Shown here piece by piece: positions 63,897-64,000 of a stretch of 64,000 bases of DNA. Source of the stretch: Pelagibius sp. CAU 1746. GTDB lineage: Bacteria > Pseudomonadota > Alphaproteobacteria > Kiloniellales > Kiloniellaceae. The number at the start of each line of letters is the position of its first letter. The stretch's first letter is position 1. The stretch spans positions 706,961 through 770,960 of the forward strand of contig NZ_JBDOQT010000002.1 in the NCBI RefSeq assembly GCF_039839785.1, read 5' to 3'. The notes under the pieces were generated by a model. That model was not told the DNA's origin, did not search any database, and saw only the letters and a program-made list of their open reading frames with translations. The position numbers were made by a program, and so were the translations under genes.

Positions 63897-64000
63897 ATGG
63901 CGGGCGTCACGGAGGCGAATTTGCCGACAGGCAAGGAAAGACGCGAAGAGCGTATCGGCAATACGGTCGAGCGGCTTGACGCCGCCTGTCGGCAAATTCG
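63897..64000 (+). CDS. Possible start of the next hpn gene (3' partial)
   Basis: From ATG 63897, 17 nt after shc, the frame stays open to the window end for about 34 residues (MAGVTEANLPTGKERRE...). In many genomes hpnG follows shc, so this may be the N-terminus of that or another gene. No motif is visible in the part shown, and a perfect inverted repeat lies within it, so it could also be a non-coding terminator region. Confidence 0.35.
   Translation, partial: MAGVTEANLPTGKERREERIGNTVERLDAACRQI
63916..64000. repeat. 17-bp perfect inverted repeat at the window end
   Basis: CGAATTTGCCGACAGGC (63916-63932) and GCCTGTCGGCAAATTCG (63984-64000) are exact reverse complements, 51 nt apart. The repeat reaches the last base, so it may extend past the window. 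It could be a stem in an RNA, a mobile-element end pair or an operator. Confidence 0.75.

Overview
The window is GC-rich, densely packed DNA with mostly short intergenic gaps, read here as a chromosomal segment of a free-living alphaproteobacterium. A Rhodospirillales-type member is my guess, from protein character and the full hopanoid operon rather than from any rRNA marker. No rRNA, tRNA, IS element or CRISPR array was recognised.

Layout. (1) 1-4068: polyamine ABC importer potFGHI, with potF cut by the window edge and a strong stem-loop between potF and potG. (2) 4126-18952: a surface-polysaccharide block. It has an O-antigen ligase-like protein, a rearrangement scar with two broken genes, sulfate activation (cysD, cysNC), a UDP-sugar epimerase and a UDP-sugar dehydrogenase, an exonuclease, a winged-helix/Rossmann regulator with a specialised NusG paralogue, pseB/pseC, a GT2, an SDR epimerase and waaA. 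(3) 19010-25334: a DUF3179 protein, then a TetR regulator divergent from an RND (MMPL)-periplasmic carrier-outer-membrane barrel operon; the shared promoter carries a perfect operator. (4) 25424-31191: an NTF2-like protein, a GntR/FCD regulator and a NitT/TauT-type ABC importer with two permeases and a fumarylacetoacetate-hydrolase-family enzyme; a perfect 27-bp palindrome sits in the divergent promoter. (5) 31255-40211: an exported protein, an adenylate cyclase with TPRs, an FAD oxidoreductase, an ECF41 sigma factor with its AhpD-like partner and a matching promoter, an IlvD/Edd dehydratase, DusA and MmcQ. (6) 40331-43822: a FecBDE-type metal-chelate importer and a DUF2946-like protein. (7) 44059-57284: PanC, a Na/Pi symporter, a beta-CASP nuclease, a C45 hydrolase, YdcH, DUF1523, a sulfatase, a small exported protein with an MCP, an HD phosphohydrolase, a 487-nt gap with structured RNA-like sequence, and a PAS protein. 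(8) 57346-64000: the hopanoid operon hpnB-hpnC-hpnD-hpnE-shc and the start of one more reading frame.

How the genes fit. CysD/CysNC supplies PAPS and lies inside the polysaccharide block, so polysaccharide sulfation is a reasonable alternative or addition to assimilation. The NusG paralogue and winged-helix protein probably control the following glycan genes. The RND cassette looks like a lipid or hydrophobe transport line across the envelope, and the hopanoid operon makes the triterpenoids of the same envelope. The most novel-looking items are the TetR-RND-carrier-barrel cassette, the winged-helix/NusG pair, the palindrome-controlled ABC importer, the head-to-head gene scar at 5377-6000 and the intron-like sequence after 56279.
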